NCBI GenBank assembly: GCA_003663415.1
Contig: QMZY01000043.1
Span: forward strand, 1 to 6,878
DNA length: 6,878 nucleotides
Reading direction: 5' to 3'
Source: Candidatus Aenigmatarchaeota archaeon
GTDB taxonomy: Archaea; Aenigmatarchaeota; Aenigmatarchaeia; QMZP01
Numbering within the stretch: position 1 is the stretch's first letter; each line of letters begins with the position of its first letter. Of this stretch, positions 1-6,217 are shown piece by piece. The notes beneath the pieces are model-generated. The model searched no databases. It saw only the letters and a list, made by a program, of their open reading frames with translations, and had not been told where the DNA came from. The position numbers were made by a program, and so were the translations under genes.

Positions 1-107
1 AAATTTTAATAACATACCCCGAATCCTTTCCCGGGCTTGATAATTTCTCTGTCCTCCTGCTCGTTTTGCTTTCGGTTATAATATTCGCACGCGCAAAACC
101 GGTCTAA
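1..107 (+). CDS. C-terminal end of an unidentified membrane-anchored or sorted protein (partial)
   Basis: An open frame enters from the left edge (first full codon at base 3) and ends at TAA 105-107. The 34 visible residues read as a short polar Y-P-E-S-F-P-G-L-D segment, a hydrophobic run of about 15 residues (SVLLLVLLSVIIFA), then a basic R-A-K-P-V end. That is the layout of a C-terminal membrane anchor. A Pro-Glu or Phe-Pro motif before the helix with basic residues after it also resembles archaeosortase-type C-terminal sorting signals. Its stop overlaps the aRF1 stop on the other strand (104-106). The rest of the protein lies outside the window, so its function cannot be read. The opposite strand is also open here, so coding status is inferred mainly from the anchor-like composition. 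Confidence 0.4.
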   Translation, partial: ILITYPESFPGLDNFSVLLLVLLSVIIFARAKPV

Positions 108-1315
108 TTAGCATACCTTAAAATCCCTGCTATTCCGCCAAGCTCTTTTAGCTGCTCCCCTCTTGGGGTTTCTGTTGATATTATTTCAACCTCGGTTCCC
201 ATTAATTCCGCATGTTTTATAATATCTTCTGTCACTGTTTTTTCTGATAGAATTTCCAACTCACCGCCACACTCACACCTCTGGTTGTCAATTAATTTTT
301 TGTCCAAAACCTTTTCAAAGGTCTTCCCGCAAGACTTGCATTTAAACTCTACTTTTGCCCAGTCAAACCCGTCAGAAATAAGAAGCATCTCTATATTACC
401 TGCTTCTAATGCTTTCAGGGTTTCTTTAAAACCATACACAGCAAGGCCAGAGTCTTTCTGAAGCTCTGAAAAAAACCTGTCCAGGATTTTTTTCTCTCTT
501 ATGACAGATGCTTCTGAAAGTATATCCTCTGCTTTGTCAACAACCTCTCTTGCTCCATACTCTCCTGTATAGGACGTATTCACAACACCTATAATTTTTT
601 TCTTTAGTGTGTAATCAAGAAAATCTCCCTCTGCAAATTCTTCTTTTATAGGTCCGGGGCCACCTATTATTATTCCTTTCAAATCCTTACAGTCTTTAAA
701 TTTTGAGTTTGCGATTTCACCTGTTTTTTTCAAAAAATCATGCAATAACCCCTCTCTTATTCTTGCAAACCTGTTTGCTGACCATCCGCCCGCTTTGGTT
801 TTTCCGGGAACAATAGAATCCATATTTTTAAGGATCTCTATTTTTTTCCCTTTAAGAAAAGCGATTGTTGCTTCTGATTTATCCAAAACAATAATACCAT
901 ATATCTCTTTTTCTCTAACAATCTCTTTGAGCGGTCCAAGAACAAACACTTGGTCGCACCTGTAGAGTTTGACATTTATTTTTTCCGGCGGCTCTATGGA
1001 CCACAACTCCAAATCAGAAACGCCTTCCTTTTCAGACACATTTCCGCAAAAAACAGCAAGTCCGTTCTCGGGTGTCTGTTTATAGAGTTTTAGATGCTGG
1101 AGTATTTTTTCCAAAGCGCTGGTCACGTTTTTTCTAACAGTTTTGCTTTTTATGTTCTGTGCTGTTGATTGTTCGGAATGTATCTGATTAATAATATTGT
1201 TAAGGTTGTAACCAGCAGGAACATATATGCTAACCAATTCTGTATGTCTTCCCCTTATCTTTTCCAGCTCTTTTATTAATGCCTTCAATTCCTTTACCTT
1301 TAGTTCATCCCTCAT
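104..1315 (-). CDS. prf1: Archaeal peptide chain release factor 1 (aRF1) with GGW in place of GGQ
   Basis: This is the class-I release factor that recognises stop codons in the ribosomal A site and triggers release of the nascent protein. Numbering from ATG 1315 gives 403 aa, close to the usual archaeal length of a little over 400. Domain 1 carries the stop-decoding NIKS motif (54-57) within a T-A-Q-N-I-K-S-K context and YxCxxxF (Y118, C120, F124). The middle domain carries the catalytic loop, K-A-G-G-W-S-A-N-R-F: residues 176-178 are Gly-Gly-Trp, not the expected Gly-Gly-Gln. The flanking residues are canonical. Domain 3 has a C326-x2-C329...C347-x-C349 zinc-type minidomain typical of archaeal members. 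An in-frame GTG at 1324 would add three residues; neither start has a good ribosome-binding site, so a short or leaderless transcript is likely. The gene is divergent from the KaiC-like gene. Family assignment is secure. Whether the Trp variant is active is unknown. Confidence 0.95.
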   Translation of the reverse strand: MRDELKVKELKALIKELEKIRGRHTELVSIYVPAGYNLNNIINQIHSEQSTAQNIKSKTVRKNVTSALEKILQHLKLYKQTPENGLAVFCGNVSEKEGVSDLELWSIEPPEKINVKLYRCDQVFVLGPLKEIVREKEIYGIIVLDKSEATIAFLKGKKIEILKNMDSIVPGKTKAGGWSANRFARIREGLLHDFLKKTGEIANSKFKDCKDLKGIIIGGPGPIKEEFAEGDFLDYTLKKKIIGVVNTSYTGEYGAREVVDKAEDILSEASVIREKKILDRFFSELQKDSGLAVYGFKETLKALEAGNIEMLLISDGFDWAKVEFKCKSCGKTFEKVLDKKLIDNQRCECGGELEILSEKTVTEDIIKHAELMGTEVEIISTETPRGEQLKELGGIAGILRYAN

Positions 1316-1342
1316 TTTATCCACTTTATATTAGTTATGGAA

Positions 1343-1352
1343 TTTTTATTAA
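1343..1352. promoter_or_regulatory. AT-rich box, possible shared TATA element for the divergent aRF1 and KaiC-like genes
   Basis: The sequence TTTTTATTAA lies between the two divergent starts. Its centre is about 28 bases upstream of ATG 1376 on the plus strand, which fits a leaderless archaeal transcript. It is about 24 bases upstream of GTG 1324, or 33 bases upstream of ATG 1315, on the minus strand. No ribosome-binding site is evident for either gene. One box serving both directions is inference from spacing; two separate overlapping boxes are also possible. Confidence 0.4.
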
Positions 1353-1375
1353 TCAGTGTTCATAAAATTATATGT

Positions 1376-2065
1376 ATGGAAAGGATAAGCACAGGAATTT
1401 CTGGCCTTGATGAACTTATGGGCGGCGGCATACCAAAAACACAGCTCGTTCTTGTGACAGGAACTGCAGGAACAGGTAAAACAACATTTGGTGTCCAGTT
1501 TATTCATACCGGTGTAAAGATGTTTAATGAGAACGGTGTTTATCTTTCTTTTGAAGAACCCATTGATAGCATAAAAGAAAATGTCAAAGGTTTTGGATGG
1601 AATCTGGACGAGCTGGAAAAATCCGGAAAGTTTGCATTCATAAGATACGACCCCTTTCATATAGAAGATGTTTTTCATATCCTTGAATCAACTGTGAGGG
1701 AAATAAAAGCGCAAAGAGTGGTTGTTGATTCTGTTTCAGCCATAGGCTTGCATATAAAAGATAAAACAGAACTCAGAAGAATGATATTCACACTTTCGCT
1801 TATTCTCAGAAAACTGGGATGCACAGCAGTAATTGTTTCAGAAATGGTTCCCGGAGAAAAAGGAATTTCAAGATACGGTGTGGAGGAATTTGTTTCTGAT
1901 AGCGTTATAGTTTTATATTACGAAAGGCTTCAATCCACATTTTCCAGAGCATTGCAGGTTTGGAAGGTCAGGGGTTCTTCCCACTCCGATAAGCTCCATC
2001 CGTACAAAATAGACTCAAACGGCATAACTGTTTATCCAAAGGAAGAGGCATTTATAAAGGATTAA
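1376..2065 (+). CDS. Single-domain KaiC/RAD55-family ATPase, possible ArlH-like partner
   Basis: A 229-residue RecA-fold ATPase of the KaiC group. It opens with M-E-R-I-S-T-G-I-S-G-L-D, the standard family start, followed by a GGG loop, Walker A G-T-A-G-T-G-K-T (29-36), the adjacent acidic pair in S-F-E-E-P (E60, E61) used by KaiC-type enzymes for catalysis, and Walker B V-V-V-D-S (D118). The C-terminal half has the usual Q-V-W-K-V-R-G-S and D-S-N-G-I-T-V strands. Length fits one domain, unlike double-domain cyanobacterial KaiC. An upstream in-frame ATG at 1337 would add 13 residues that do not look like the family and would place the start on the promoter side of the likely TATA box, so 1376 is preferred. 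The next gene starts one base after the stop and encodes an ArlI/TadA-type ATPase. In archaella the KaiC-like protein ArlH partners ArlI, so a regulatory partnership is plausible. Here that is inference from gene order; a general signalling KaiC homologue remains possible. Confidence 0.85.
   Translation: MERISTGISGLDELMGGGIPKTQLVLVTGTAGTGKTTFGVQFIHTGVKMFNENGVYLSFEEPIDSIKENVKGFGWNLDELEKSGKFAFIRYDPFHIEDVFHILESTVREIKAQRVVVDSVSAIGLHIKDKTELRRMIFTLSLILRKLGCTAVIVSEMVPGEKGISRYGVEEFVSDSVIVLYYERLQSTFSRALQVWKVRGSSHSDKLHPYKIDSNGITVYPKEEAFIKD
2056..2061 (+). promoter_or_regulatory. Ribosome-binding site for the ArlI/TadA-type ATPase gene
   Basis: AAAGGA lies five bases before ATG 2067, inside the last codons of the KaiC-like gene. 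It supports ATG 2067 and translation of the second gene from the same transcript. Confidence 0.5.
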
Positions 2066-2066
2066 T

Positions 2067-3689
2067 ATGTTCGGCCTGTTCGGTAAAAAAAAGGAAAAAA
2101 AACATATTTTTTCAATTAAAAAACCAAAACACCTTATAATAATCACCCCGGCTTCAAACATAAGAAAAACAAATATAAAATATCCACTGATAGAGCCTTT
2201 TGCGTATGCTAATATCAGGTGGGAACAGAAAAGAAAATCTCTCGTCTATTATGTCCTTGAGCCTGAGCTGAACGAAAAAGAAAAACAAACAAGGAAAAAA
2301 ATACAGGAGAGCGTGTCAGAGATTATAGATGTAAAAATTTCTGTAATCAAAAACACAGACGAAGCCATAAAATACATTCTTGACAAAGCCGATAAAGTTA
2401 TTGATGAGTTAGGAATAGAGCTTTCAAAAAAAACATACGAAAAAATCATGTATTATATTATAAGGGATTTTGTTGGTCTTAATGAAATAGAACCATTATT
2501 GAGAGACCCCTATATAGAGGATATAGGGTGCACAGGTCTTAATACTCCTGTCTATATAATCCATAAAAAATTCGGTTCATTAGAAACGAATATAGTTTAT
2601 ACAGATTTTGACATGCTTTCGAATTTTGTAATAAAAATAGCTGAAAGATGCGGAAGATACATATCTTACGCAACGCCGCTTCTTGATGGGAGCTTGCCAG
2701 ACGGCTCAAGGGTTCAGGCTTCTCTAGCGAAAGATGTTACCACCAAAGGACCAACATTTTCTATCCGTAAATTCAGAAGAAACCCATTCTCGCCAACAGA
2801 TTTATTAAATCTGAAAACGGTTTCTCTTGACATGCTTGCTTATCTCTGGATGCTTATTCAATACAACACGTCTGTTCTTATATGCGGAGGCGTTTCAACA
2901 GGAAAAACAACCATGTTAAATGTTTTAAGTATGTTTATCCCGAGAGAAAGCAAAATCATCTCAATAGAGGATACAAGAGAAATAAATTTGCCGCATGAAA
3001 ACTGGATTCCTTCTGTTGCCAGAACAGGGTTTGGCGTTCCTGATTCCAGTGGAAAAAGATACGGTGAAGTTGATTTGTTTGATCTTTTAAAAGAGTCTTT
3101 CAGGCAAAACCCTGACTATGTGGTTGTTGGTGAAATCAGAGGCAAAGAGGCTTATGTTATGTTTCAGGGAATGGCTTCAGGACACCCTTCCTTAGGTACA
3201 ATACACGCAGGGTCTGTTGAAGACGTAATGAAAAGGCTTGAAACCCCGCCAATAGAACTATCGCCTTCTTTAATAGAATCCCTGGATGTTGTGATAGTTA
3301 TGACCAATGCAAAAGAAAAAGGCAAATCAGCAAGAAGAGTCAAAGAGGTTGTGGAGATCCAGAATATTGACCAAAGAACAGGAACAGCTCATACAAAAGA
3401 AATATTTGTATGGATACCTTCTGAGGACGTATTCAGGGAAACTCTCAGCGAGTCAGAAGTTCTTCAAAGAATAAGTTTTCAGGAAGGTATTCCTTTCCAG
3501 ATTCTTCAGAAAGAAATGGAAGAGAGAAAAAAAATCCTTTCCTGGATGCAGAGAAAAGAAATCACAGATTTTGACAAAGTGTGTGAGATAATAAACCTTT
3601 ATTATAAAGACAAGAAAACGCTTATGAACTGGGTTAATAAAAACAAAATACCAAGCTTCTTAAAATCTTCACTCGCAGTAAACCCTTAG
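2067..3689 (+). CDS. Type II/IV secretion-system ATPase, ArlI/TadA (archaellum or archaeal pilus motor) family
   Basis: A 540-residue hexameric motor ATPase of the family that powers archaellum rotation and assembly or archaeal type IV pili, acting at the inner face of the membrane. Residues 1-20 are very basic. An N-terminal domain (about 100-240) precedes Walker A G-G-V-S-T-G-K-T (274-281), an Asp box S-I-E-D-T-R-E-I-N-L (299-308), an aromatic H-E-N-W segment (310-313), Walker B Y-V-V-V-G-E-I-R-G (351-359, E356) and a His box S-G-H-P-S-L-G-T-I-H-A (371-381, H373 and H380). All motor motifs are intact. The tail from about 430 has the form seen in archaeal TadA/CpaF-like proteins. Length matches ArlI, which is usually around 550 aa. 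It is cotranscribed with the KaiC-like gene (one-base gap). No ArlJ/TadC platform, pilin, archaellin or prepilin peptidase lies in the window, so the machine it drives is not identified. The 3' end overlaps the opposite-strand PIN-ATPase gene by 21 bases. Confidence 0.9.
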   Translation: MFGLFGKKKEKKHIFSIKKPKHLIIITPASNIRKTNIKYPLIEPFAYANIRWEQKRKSLVYYVLEPELNEKEKQTRKKIQESVSEIIDVKISVIKNTDEAIKYILDKADKVIDELGIELSKKTYEKIMYYIIRDFVGLNEIEPLLRDPYIEDIGCTGLNTPVYIIHKKFGSLETNIVYTDFDMLSNFVIKIAERCGRYISYATPLLDGSLPDGSRVQASLAKDVTTKGPTFSIRKFRRNPFSPTDLLNLKTVSLDMLAYLWMLIQYNTSVLICGGVSTGKTTMLNVLSMFIPRESKIISIEDTREINLPHENWIPSVARTGFGVPDSSGKRYGEVDLFDLLKESFRQNPDYVVVGEIRGKEAYVMFQGMASGHPSLGTIHAGSVEDVMKRLETPPIELSPSLIESLDVVIVMTNAKEKGKSARRVKEVVEIQNIDQRTGTAHTKEIFVWIPSEDVFRETLSESEVLQRISFQEGIPFQILQKEMEERKKILSWMQRKEITDFDKVCEIINLYYKDKKTLMNWVNKNKIPSFLKSSLAVNP

Positions 3690-5471
3690 TTTTTCTGATG
3701 CCAAGCCTGTTAAAACCTTTTTCCCGAGAGATGATTTTTTCCTTATTTTAACCTTTCCTTTTTTGCCAATCACAGCAGACAGAAGAAACTCATCGTCGCT
3801 GTATATATCAACTGTTTTTCCAATGAGTGCTGAATCAAAAACAAGGTTCAAATACCCGCCCGTTTCTTCAACCTCGTAAAAAACCTGTTTTTTAAGGGTT
3901 TTTTCTTTTGGTTCTACAGATATATGGAAACCAAGCCTCTTTTCTATTTTTTCTATCTGTTTTCCTTTTTTCCCTATAATTTTTGAAATAACATCTCCCC
4001 TTACTTTTATCAAAACCCTGTCTTCTGAAAGGAATTCTATCTCAACATCTGGATCGTATTTTTTTAATTCATTGTATATCTTTTCCTTTGCTATTTCTTC
4101 CAACGGACTGGCTTTTTTTTCAGCCACAGGAACAATTACATTCTCCTCACCATATGTATAAACCTCATATACAAGCTTTTTGCTTTCAAACTCCCTTATT
4201 TCCACAACAGGCCTTGCCAAGTCCTGATCTCTCATTCCTGTAGGAACTTTTACAACAAGACTCAAGCCGTAAACCTTCTTTATTTTTCCGCATTCTATAA
4301 AAATTACAGTATCTATCACATGCGGTATTGTTCCTAACTCAATCCTGCCTATAAACCTTTGTATCGCACTTACAGGGTTTGTGGAATGAACAACACCGAT
4401 CATTCCAACACCAGCCAAACGCATATCCGAAAAAACCCTGAAATCTCTGGTTTTACGAATCTCGTCAAATATTGTGTAATCTGGTCTTACAAGCAAAAGA
4501 AGTTCTGCTGTTTTTTCCCAGTCTCCCTCTAACGGAGCATATTGGGTTATATCAGGACCGACCTGTAAATCCCTTGGCTGCTCAAATGTTTTTACAATTT
4601 TTCCATTCTCTGATAAAAATTCAGCTATAGACGCTGCAAATGTAGATTTTCCTGAACCGGGCGGACCCGCTATTAAAATGCCTTTTAAACCGCTCACTAT
4701 TCTTTTCTCCAGTTCTTTATGAAGCTTATAATCTTCAAGCTTGCATTTTACTACAGGTCTCACTGCTGTTAATTCAAGTCTGTCCGAAAAAGGAGGCCTT
4801 GTTATAGCTATTCTGTAATTACCAAACTGTATTACCAGAGCATTATGTTTTCCTATCTCTATAAACCCATCTTCATCTTTTCTTACCTTTGAAATAATCT
4901 GGTCTATTATTGCTCTCAGCTCCTTTTCTTCAATTGGTTTGTCCCTTATCTTAACAACCTTCACATTTCCGGGTTTGCCTTTTTTTGCATAAGGCGCAAC
5001 GCCAACCTTAAAATGAACTGATTGTGTATCGGGTGTGAAAAACTCCTCAAGCATCAGCTTTTCTTTAAGAATATCGCTTTCTATATATTCAACAGGAACC
5101 CCTTCAGCTTCGCCTACAAGGGCCTGAACATAATCGCCTGTAATTAGAACAGCCTTTTCTTTGGCAGCAACATCTCTTATTATAGCGTCTATTCTTCCTT
5201 TTTTTGCTAATTGAATCTCTTCAAGCGTGGGCCTGTGACCCAAAAACTCAACAACTATGCCTTTGTTTTTACCGGCATCCCTTATTTTTTTTATTTCCTC
5301 AAGCCCGTCAAATCCTATTTCTTTCCCTTTAGACGCCTGTGCTTGAAGCTCATCAACAACAGCCACAGGAATTATTATTTTTGTATCTTTAAGGATACCT
5401 TCTTCTATCATTTTTGATAGTTTGCCCTGAATAAGAATGCTCGTATCAGGGACTATTCTTTTTGCTTTCAT
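3669..5471 (-). CDS. PIN domain - PilT/VirB11-type ATPase - KH domain protein (archaeal PINA family)
   Basis: A 600-residue archaeal multidomain protein. The N-terminal PIN domain (about 1-135) has the metal-binding acids in V-P-D-T-S (D9), V-V-D-E-L-Q (E41), R-I-D-A-I (D95) and T-G-D-Y (D113), which suggests nuclease competence. The ATPase core has Walker A G-P-P-G-S-G-K-S (269-276), Walker B T-I-F-D-E-I-R (D336, E337) and a His motif V-V-H-S-T-N-P (H362). A KH domain (about 480-520) has its G-K-K-G loop at 500-503. The last 80 residues contain a second I-G-K-K-G-K motif (568-573) in a basic beta-rich tail. The family was characterised in Sulfolobus as a hexameric ATPase that promotes Holliday-junction branch migration with Hjm and Hjc. 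That role here is inference; RNA processing is an alternative given PIN and KH. ATG 5471 is chosen because a strong ribosome-binding site sits four bases upstream and contains the alternative GTG at 5480. Confidence 0.9.
   Translation of the reverse strand: MKAKRIVPDTSILIQGKLSKMIEEGILKDTKIIIPVAVVDELQAQASKGKEIGFDGLEEIKKIRDAGKNKGIVVEFLGHRPTLEEIQLAKKGRIDAIIRDVAAKEKAVLITGDYVQALVGEAEGVPVEYIESDILKEKLMLEEFFTPDTQSVHFKVGVAPYAKKGKPGNVKVVKIRDKPIEEKELRAIIDQIISKVRKDEDGFIEIGKHNALVIQFGNYRIAITRPPFSDRLELTAVRPVVKCKLEDYKLHKELEKRIVSGLKGILIAGPPGSGKSTFAASIAEFLSENGKIVKTFEQPRDLQVGPDITQYAPLEGDWEKTAELLLLVRPDYTIFDEIRKTRDFRVFSDMRLAGVGMIGVVHSTNPVSAIQRFIGRIELGTIPHVIDTVIFIECGKIKKVYGLSLVVKVPTGMRDQDLARPVVEIREFESKKLVYEVYTYGEENVIVPVAEKKASPLEEIAKEKIYNELKKYDPDVEIEFLSEDRVLIKVRGDVISKIIGKKGKQIEKIEKRLGFHISVEPKEKTLKKQVFYEVEETGGYLNLVFDSALIGKTVDIYSDDEFLLSAVIGKKGKVKIRKKSSLGKKVLTGLASEKLRVYCE
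3690..3694 (+). terminator. Oligo-T tract after the motor ATPase stop codon
   Basis: TTTTT directly follows the TAG at 3687-3689. Short T-runs terminate archaeal RNA polymerase, so this may end the KaiC-like/ATPase transcript. It lies within the antisense of the PIN-ATPase coding region. The tract is short and the call weak. Confidence 0.25.
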
Positions 5472-5475
5472 ATTT

Positions 5476-5484
5476 ATCACCTTT
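5476..5484 (-). promoter_or_regulatory. Strong ribosome-binding site of the PIN-ATPase gene
   Basis: The minus strand reads AAAGGTGAT four bases before ATG 5471. AGGTGAT is fully complementary to the conserved 3' end of 16S rRNA (AUCACCU). The GTG at 5480 lies inside this site, so ATG is the more likely start. Confidence 0.75.
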
Positions 5485-5490
5485 TAATAA

Positions 5491-5557
5491 ACCGGCAGAA
5501 TTAGAGATAAAACTTTCTTTATCTTTTCTTTCTGTTTAACTTATCCTTTCTGCCGGT
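5491..5557. repeat. 67-bp inverted-repeat element in the PIN-ATPase/TBP intergenic region
   Basis: Two perfect 10-base arms, ACCGGCAGAA (5491-5500) and TTCTGCCGGT (5548-5557), flank 47 bases. Nested inside is a second hairpin, AGATAAA (5505-5511) with TTTATCT (5518-5524) and a six-base loop. The outer arms are GC-rich in an otherwise very AT-rich spacer. If transcribed toward the PIN-ATPase gene, the 3' arm would end six bases before the ribosome-binding site, placing a stable stem in the mRNA leader. It could instead be a protein-binding palindrome or a small RNA. Confidence 0.6.
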
Positions 5558-5584
5558 CAAACTGCCCTTCTGACAGTCTACCTC

Positions 5585-5595
5585 AATAAAATATG
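5585..5595 (-). promoter_or_regulatory. Possible TATA box for the PIN-ATPase gene
   Basis: The minus strand reads CATATTTTATT, preceded by an A-rich stretch that could be a BRE. Transcription would start near 5565, just upstream of the 67-bp inverted repeat, giving a structured leader of about 90 bases. This is based on composition and spacing only. Confidence 0.35.
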
Positions 5596-5604
5596 ATTTT
5601 TGTA

Positions 5605-5612
5605 TTTAAATA
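5605..5612 (+). promoter_or_regulatory. TATA box of the TBP gene
   Basis: TTTAAATA lies within a longer A/T block (5603-5619). Expected initiation about 25 bases downstream, near 5634, leaves a leader of about 20 bases containing AGGTG (5643-5647) as the ribosome-binding site six bases before ATG 5654. Because the gene product binds such boxes, autoregulation is possible, but nothing here proves it. Confidence 0.55.
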
Positions 5613-5653
5613 TAAATATCTTAATATCTATTATTACAAAATAGGTGTGAAAT

Positions 5654-6217
5654 ATGACAGAGTTTGATGTGAAAATAGAAAATGTTGTTGCTTTTGCCGC
5701 TCTTGGTAAAGATATACCACTTTCTGTGCTTGTGAACAAGATGGAAAACACTGAATACGAGCCTGAACAGTTCCCCGGGTTGGTTTACCGCACAACAGAA
5801 CCAAGAGCAGCTGCATTGATTTTTTCCAGCGGTAAAATAGTATGCACTGGAACAAAAAGCATAGAAATGGCTAAAGCAGCAATGAAAAAGGTTGTGGATA
5901 GAATAAGAAAGCTTGGTATAAATTTGCCTATGAAATTTGATGTTCAGGTAGAAAATATAGTGGCTTCTTCCAAAATTCAAGCCCAGCTAAATCTTGAAGA
6001 GATTGCATTTTCTCTAGAAAATGCTGAATACGAGCCTGAACAGTTCCCCGGATTGGTTTATAGAATTAATGAACCAAGAGTGGCTTTTCTTTTGTTCAGT
6101 TCAGGAAAAATAATCTGCACAGGAGCGCATACCATAGAAAATATACACACAGCGCTTAAAAAACTTAAGAAAAGATTAGAAGAAATAGGAATCAAAGTAA
6201 AACCATTGAAGAATTAA
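5654..6217 (+). CDS. tbp: TATA-box-binding protein (TBP)
   Basis: The general transcription factor that bends TATA-box DNA and, with TFB, recruits archaeal RNA polymerase. Its 187 residues are the normal archaeal length and consist almost wholly of the saddle-shaped core. There are two direct repeats, about 4-91 and 95-182, each with V-x-N-V/I-V-A, E-Y-E-P-E-Q-F-P-G-L-V-Y-R and F-S-S-G-K-I-x-C-T-G. The four DNA-kinking phenylalanines are in place: F40 and F57 in repeat 1, F131 and F148 in repeat 2. The C terminus is basic (K-V-K-P-L-K-N) and lacks the acidic tail of many archaeal TBPs. An AGGTG site six bases upstream supports ATG 5654. The gene is divergent from the PIN-ATPase gene, and its TAA directly abuts the opposite-strand L37e stop. 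The two halves share unusually similar DNA (see repeats). Confidence 0.98.
   Translation: MTEFDVKIENVVAFAALGKDIPLSVLVNKMENTEYEPEQFPGLVYRTTEPRAAALIFSSGKIVCTGTKSIEMAKAAMKKVVDRIRKLGINLPMKFDVQVENIVASSKIQAQLNLEEIAFSLENAEYEPEQFPGLVYRINEPRVAFLLFSSGKIICTGAHTIENIHTALKKLKKRLEEIGIKVKPLKN
5751..5778 (+). repeat. Exact 28-bp direct repeat within TBP, first copy
   Basis: It starts CTGAATACGAGCC and encodes E-Y-E-P-E-Q-F-P of the first half. It is identical to 6024-6051, 273 bases (91 codons) later. One mismatch is followed by eight further identical bases, giving 36 of 37 matches including all wobble positions in the exact part. Confidence 0.9.
6024..6051 (+). repeat. Exact 28-bp direct repeat within TBP, second copy
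   Basis: Second copy of the TBP internal repeat, encoding the same residues at the equivalent place in the second half of the saddle. The surrounding halves are much more diverged at DNA level, so the identity is local. Confidence 0.9.

Noticed and set aside
782..784. Trp in GGW as a reassigned or recoded stop codon
   Set aside because: The codon is ordinary TGG, not TGA, and TGA appears to be used as a normal stop by the PIN-ATPase gene.
1337..1375. Upstream in-frame ATG (1337) for the KaiC-like gene
   Set aside because: The extra 13 residues do not match the family start, and this start would place translation upstream of the likely TATA box.
5472..5480. GTG at 5480 as the start of the PIN-ATPase gene
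   Set aside because: It lies inside the AAAGGTGAT ribosome-binding site that serves ATG 5471.
5490..5600. C/D-box guide RNA in the PIN-ATPase/TBP spacer
   Set aside because: A CTGA occurs near 5570, but no matching RTGATGA C box at suitable spacing was found on either strand.
5621..5980. Long minus-strand frames antisense to TBP (and similar ones antisense to the KaiC-like, motor ATPase, PIN-ATPase and L37e genes)
   Set aside because: They lie fully within secure genes, have low-complexity Cys/Phe/Ser/Tyr-rich translations and show no family features.
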